From RUG14300 sp964619685 (lineage in GTDB: Bacteria > Bacillota > Clostridia > Christensenellales > CAG-1252): DNA of 9,004 nt. The translations under genes and the position numbers were made by a program. The stretch covers positions 1-9,004 of the forward strand of contig CAZUET010000080.1 in NCBI GenBank assembly GCA_964619685.1, given 5' to 3'. How positions within the stretch are numbered: the stretch's first letter is position 1; each line of letters begins with the position of its first letter. The notes beneath the pieces were generated by a model. That model made no database searches. It worked only from the letters and a program-made list of their open reading frames with translations, and was not told where the DNA came from. Below, piece by piece: positions 7,350-9,004 of this stretch.

Positions 7350-7682
7350 CTAAACTTTGAATTTTGATAGATCGGTTGGGAATTCAAATTTATCCGCAAG
7401 CGTAATTTCCACACTTTCGCTTTCTTCGAGGATGTCGAATATTTCGTTACACAGATAAACCTCGTCATAGTGACGCAACGATCTTTTTAAAATACTGTAG
7501 TCAGCCTTTTTTATCGTACATCCGTTAGCCAACAGCTTAACAATCTCGTCATGATCAGCCAATTTATTTACAGTCTTTCTACGAGAATAGGCTTCTAAAA
7601 CATATTTTTCAAAATTTGCTTTATCGCCCAATTCGGTTTCGACTATTGAACCGTTTGCAAGCTTTTCTTTAATTGTAAGCAT
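7350..7682 (-). CDS. hypothetical protein, 110 residues, unrecognised family
   Basis: I do not recognise this protein. It is small, soluble-looking and charged, with no signal peptide or membrane segment. Residues 1-20 (MLTIKEKLANGSIVETELGD) look like a beta hairpin. A helical stretch with KRRS-type basic residues follows at 23-42, and an acidic end with an EESESVE stretch at about 86-92. The frame is open to 7754, but the start at 7682 is preferred. AAGGAGG (7690-7696) lies seven bases before it, and a promoter at 7720-7748 would fall inside any longer version. The gene leads a probable two-gene unit with the metallo-beta-lactamase-fold gene. The strong promoter and ribosome binding site suggest a real, well-expressed gene. 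Function is unknown; a regulatory or partner role for its neighbour is only a guess from position. Confidence 0.7.
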   Translation of the reverse strand: MLTIKEKLANGSIVETELGDKANFEKYVLEAYSRRKTVNKLADHDEIVKLLANGCTIKKADYSILKRSLRHYDEVYLCNEIFDILEESESVEITLADKFEFPTDLSKFKV

Positions 7683-7719
7683 TTCATTTCCTCCTTGTAC
7701 GCCATAAAAGTGCATTTCT

Positions 7720-7748
7720 ATTATACTATCATCAACCGCAAAAGACAA
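7720..7748 (-). promoter_or_regulatory. sigma-A-type promoter of the small hypothetical gene
   Basis: On the - strand, TTGTCT (7743-7748) and a perfect TATAAT (7720-7725) are 17 bases apart. Transcription would begin about 30 bases before the ATG at 7682. This fixes the start codon choice and probably drives the metallo-beta-lactamase-fold gene too. Confidence 0.7.
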
Positions 7749-7783
7749 CAGCAATTAAGAAATCATTATAATAATTTTTAATA

Positions 7784-7816
7784 AAAAAGCACCATGTTAA
7801 TTATAGGGTGCTTTTT
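7784..7816 (-). terminator. intrinsic terminator of queH
   Basis: AAAAAGCACC (7784-7793) pairs perfectly with GGTGCTTTTT (7807-7816) around a 13-base loop. On the - strand the stem begins two bases after the queH stop and ends in a T run. It insulates queH from the small gene downstream. Its symmetric A and T runs would also let it work on the + strand, but no + gene needs it here. Confidence 0.85.
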
Positions 7817-7818
7817 GG

Positions 7819-8448
7819 TTAATTGTTTTGAGATTTCTTTTGTAAAAGTCGATCTCTTAGTGAAAACTCGCAACCGCAAAAATCTTGTCTATAAAGATCG
7901 TATTCTTTGGATAATTCGATACTTCTCAAATAACGCCCCTTCTTTTTAAGGTCGGTAGGTAGGTATAAAATGAATTGATCTTGATATGATAAACCGATTC
8001 GATTTAGTAACTCGACATTTTTAAGAGGGCTTATAGTCAAGGTCGTTGCGAAATAATCATAATTCATTGACCTTGATATTTCGGCAGTTTTTGATAGACG
8101 AAGCTCGAAGCACTTTTTACAGCGTTCACCGCCTTCGGGTAGTTGCTCTAAGCCCTTAGCGATATTCAAAAACTCGCAATGATTATATTCAGGCGCAATG
8201 ATATTTATGCTTTGAGTAAACGGATACTTTGATACAAACCTTTTCAATTCATTAAGTCTTTTATTAAACTCGACCTCGGTTGAAATGTTAGGATTATAAA
8301 AGAGAATATCAATATCAAAATAATTCGCAAGGTATTCAAGCGAAGCAGAGGAGCAGGGGGCACAGCATGCATGTAAAAGCAGTTTTGGTCGCCTATCAAG
8401 CTTTAATATTATCTTATCCGTTTCATTTTGCCAATTAATCTTATTCAC
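7819..8448 (-). CDS. queH: epoxyqueuosine reductase QueH
   Basis: This 209-residue cytoplasmic enzyme of the QueH (formerly DUF208) family reduces epoxyqueuosine to queuosine in tRNAs with GUN anticodons, the last step of queuosine synthesis in organisms lacking QueG. The cysteine motifs are complete: HACCAPCS with Cys28, Cys29 and Cys32; GGERCKKCFELRL with Cys110 and Cys113; and YRQDFCGC with Cys191 and Cys193. The YNPNI stretch (51-55) is also typical. In this family the cysteines bind a [4Fe-4S] cluster and an adjacent iron. Length is normal. The start is GTG at 8448 with no ribosome binding site; no in-frame ATG exists before residue 128, so GTG is the best choice. Other queuosine genes are not adjacent. 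A terminator follows at once, so the gene appears to be monocistronic. Confidence 0.92.
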   Translation of the reverse strand: MNKINWQNETDKIILKLDRRPKLLLHACCAPCSSASLEYLANYFDIDILFYNPNISTEVEFNKRLNELKRFVSKYPFTQSINIIAPEYNHCEFLNIAKGLEQLPEGGERCKKCFELRLSKTAEISRSMNYDYFATTLTISPLKNVELLNRIGLSYQDQFILYLPTDLKKKGRYLRSIELSKEYDLYRQDFCGCEFSLRDRLLQKKSQNN

Positions 8449-8459
8449 GATATCATTTT

Positions 8460-8489
8460 ACAATATTCAATATATTTTTTGCAAGTCAA
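8460..8489 (-). promoter_or_regulatory. candidate queH promoter
   Basis: On the - strand, TTGACT (8484-8489) and the weak TATTGT (8460-8465) are 18 bases apart. Transcription would start only about five bases before the GTG, giving an almost leaderless mRNA, which fits the missing ribosome binding site. The -10 box is poor, so confidence is limited. Confidence 0.4.
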
Positions 8490-8504
8490 TTTACCTAAAA
8501 CAAG

Positions 8505-8536
8505 TTGACTATTATGATTTTTTTTGTTAATATAAT
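8505..8536 (+). promoter_or_regulatory. candidate + strand promoter back to back with queH
   Basis: TTGACT (8505-8510) is followed after 17 bases by TAATAT (8528-8533), or after 20 bases by a perfect TATAAT (8531-8536). It mirrors the queH -35 box at 8484-8489, forming a 6-base inverted repeat. The only gene downstream in this direction is tRNA-Pro, about 340 bases away. Confidence 0.35.
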
Positions 8537-8851
8537 ATTTAGCGTATGAAATAAATATTTGCAGAATATATGCAAAGTATTTATGGAAGATCATTATCGT
8601 ATTTTAGATAGTTAATAGTCGGTTGTTAATAATTATATGGCACTTGCTTATAACTTATTTACAGCTGTAGATATTATAACGAAATTTATCGTATCTAAAA
8701 TCTCGCTTGCTATTTATAAGTGTAGTTGTTAATAAATAATTGTCATTAATAAGTAGTACTAATGATTTGTCTATGTCTAACATTTGAGAATATAGTTATT
8801 TGTATAATATAAGTATTAATTTTGATGACAAGTTATTTGCTTAATAACAAG

Positions 8852-8866
8852 TTATCAAATTGATAA
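8852..8866. promoter_or_regulatory. operator-like palindrome just before tRNA-Pro
   Basis: TTATCAA-A-TTGATAA is a perfect palindrome with one central base. It overlaps a GATAAT (8862-8867) and adjoins a TATAAT (8867-8872), the words closest to the tRNA 5' end at 8877. It could be a protein site or an AT-rich promoter element; no regulator is known. Confidence 0.35.
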
Positions 8867-8876
8867 TATAATAATT

Positions 8877-8953
8877 CGAGGAGTAGCGCAGTTTGGTAGC
8901 GCGCTTGGTTCGGGACCAAGAGGCCGTGGGTTCGAATCCCGTCTCCTCGACCA
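8877..8953 (+). tRNA. tRNA-Pro, anticodon CGG
   Basis: A full cloverleaf can be drawn. The acceptor stem is CGAGGAG (8877-8883) with CTCCTCG (8943-8949), then discriminator A and an encoded CCA (8951-8953). The D arm carries TTTGGTAGCGC. The anticodon stem is CTTGG/CCAAG around TTCGGGA, placing CGG at 8911-8913, which reads the proline codon CCG. The T arm has GGGTTCGAATCCC. Nothing looks damaged. In an AT-rich genome, a dedicated CGG isoacceptor usually accompanies a TGG one elsewhere. A terminator follows after 11 bases. Confidence 0.97.
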
Positions 8954-8964
8954 TTTAAAAACAT

Positions 8965-9004
8965 TAGTCTTGATACAATGAATAAAAGGTGTCAAGACTA
9001 TTTT
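8965..9004 (+). terminator. intrinsic terminator after tRNA-Pro
   Basis: A 12-base stem pairs 8965-8976 (TAGTCTTGATAC) with 8989-9000 (GTGTCAAGACTA), with one G-T pair and a 12-base loop. TTTT follows and is cut by the window edge. It suggests tRNA-Pro is the last or only gene of its transcript. Confidence 0.75.

Larger units (their letters stand above)
8449..8876. other. AT-rich intergenic region rich in dyads and repeated words
   Basis: No convincing gene is seen in these 428 bases. Structure includes a hairpin with TTTGCA/TGCAAA (8558-8563 and 8571-8576, 7-base loop, extendable by ATA/TAT with one bulge), a 10-base inverted pair ATTTTAGATA/TATCTAAAAT (8601-8610 and 8692-8701), the direct repeats TTATCGTAT (8594 and 8686) and GTTGTTAATAA (8622 and 8725), and a GTTATT/AATAAC hairpin (8832-8848). 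A TATAAT at 8803-8808 could start a tRNA precursor. The repeats suggest decayed duplication or a structured leader. Confidence 0.5.

Noticed and set aside
7683..7754. Longer N-terminus for the 110-residue hypothetical protein
   Set aside because: The extension overlaps a strong promoter (7720-7748) and lacks its own ribosome binding site, whereas the start at 7682 has AAGGAGG at ideal spacing.
8637..8732. A 31-codon + strand reading frame starting MALAYNLF within the AT-rich spacer
   Set aside because: No ribosome binding site precedes the ATG, the frame overlaps the repeated words and inverted pair, and its length is unremarkable.
8449..8876. A preQ1 riboswitch in front of queH
   Set aside because: The likely queH transcript has almost no leader, and I could not recognise a preQ1 aptamer on the - strand upstream.
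8877..8953. tRNA-Pro as an attachment site of an integrated element
   Set aside because: No integrase gene or second copy of the tRNA 3' end is visible in the window; only 51 bases lie beyond the tRNA.
1..9004. CRISPR array, insertion sequence or toxin-antitoxin pair
   Set aside because: No regularly spaced identical repeats, transposase motifs or recognisable toxin/antitoxin proteins are seen; the 110-residue protein has no partner of similar size.

Overview
The window looks like a chromosomal segment of an anaerobic, fermentative low-GC Firmicute, probably an uncultured gut-type member of the class Clostridia. The basis is the AT-rich spacers, strong AGGAGG-type ribosome binding sites, sigma-A-like promoters, many intrinsic terminators, an oxygen-sensitive [FeFe] hydrogenase and a Gram-positive-style lipoprotein. 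This placement is inferred from gene content and style, not from a phylogenetic marker.

Positions 80-4237 (+ strand) hold a tight three-gene operon, hydC-hydB-hydA, for a trimeric NAD-linked [FeFe] hydrogenase of the type that can bifurcate or confurcate electrons. HydC is NuoE-like. HydB is NuoF-like, with an extra N-terminal [2Fe-2S] domain and a C-terminal 2x[4Fe-4S] domain. HydA carries the H-cluster behind a chain of accessory Fe-S domains. Together they would reoxidise NADH and reduced ferredoxin and release H2, or run in reverse. The maturases HydE, HydF and HydG are not in the window. The operon ends at a strong terminator.

Positions 4238-4554 are a convergent spacer with two terminators and a diverged pair of TATCGA-rich repeats.

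Positions 4555-7682 (- strand) contain, in transcription order, an unrecognised 110-residue protein, a membrane-anchored ComEC-like metallo-beta-lactamase-fold protein, and an HtrA-like serine protease lipoprotein with N-terminal repeats. The first two are 41 bp apart and probably share a promoter. The protease has its own good promoter, whose -35 box lies against the stop codon of the preceding gene. Two of the three products should act outside the membrane.

Positions 7819-8448 (- strand) encode QueH, an epoxyqueuosine reductase of queuosine tRNA modification, with a GTG start and a terminator just after its stop. Positions 8449-8876 are a very AT-rich 428-bp spacer with several dyads and repeated words but no convincing gene. 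It leads into a tRNA-Pro(CGG) gene (8877-8953) with its own terminator at the window edge.

Most of the window is ordinary housekeeping and energy metabolism, and I see no clear new multi-gene system. The items most worth a second look are the TSCSPGW H-cluster loop of HydA, a CVCCCC cysteine patch in the metallo-beta-lactamase-fold protein, the small unknown gene beside it, and the dyad-rich spacer before the tRNA.
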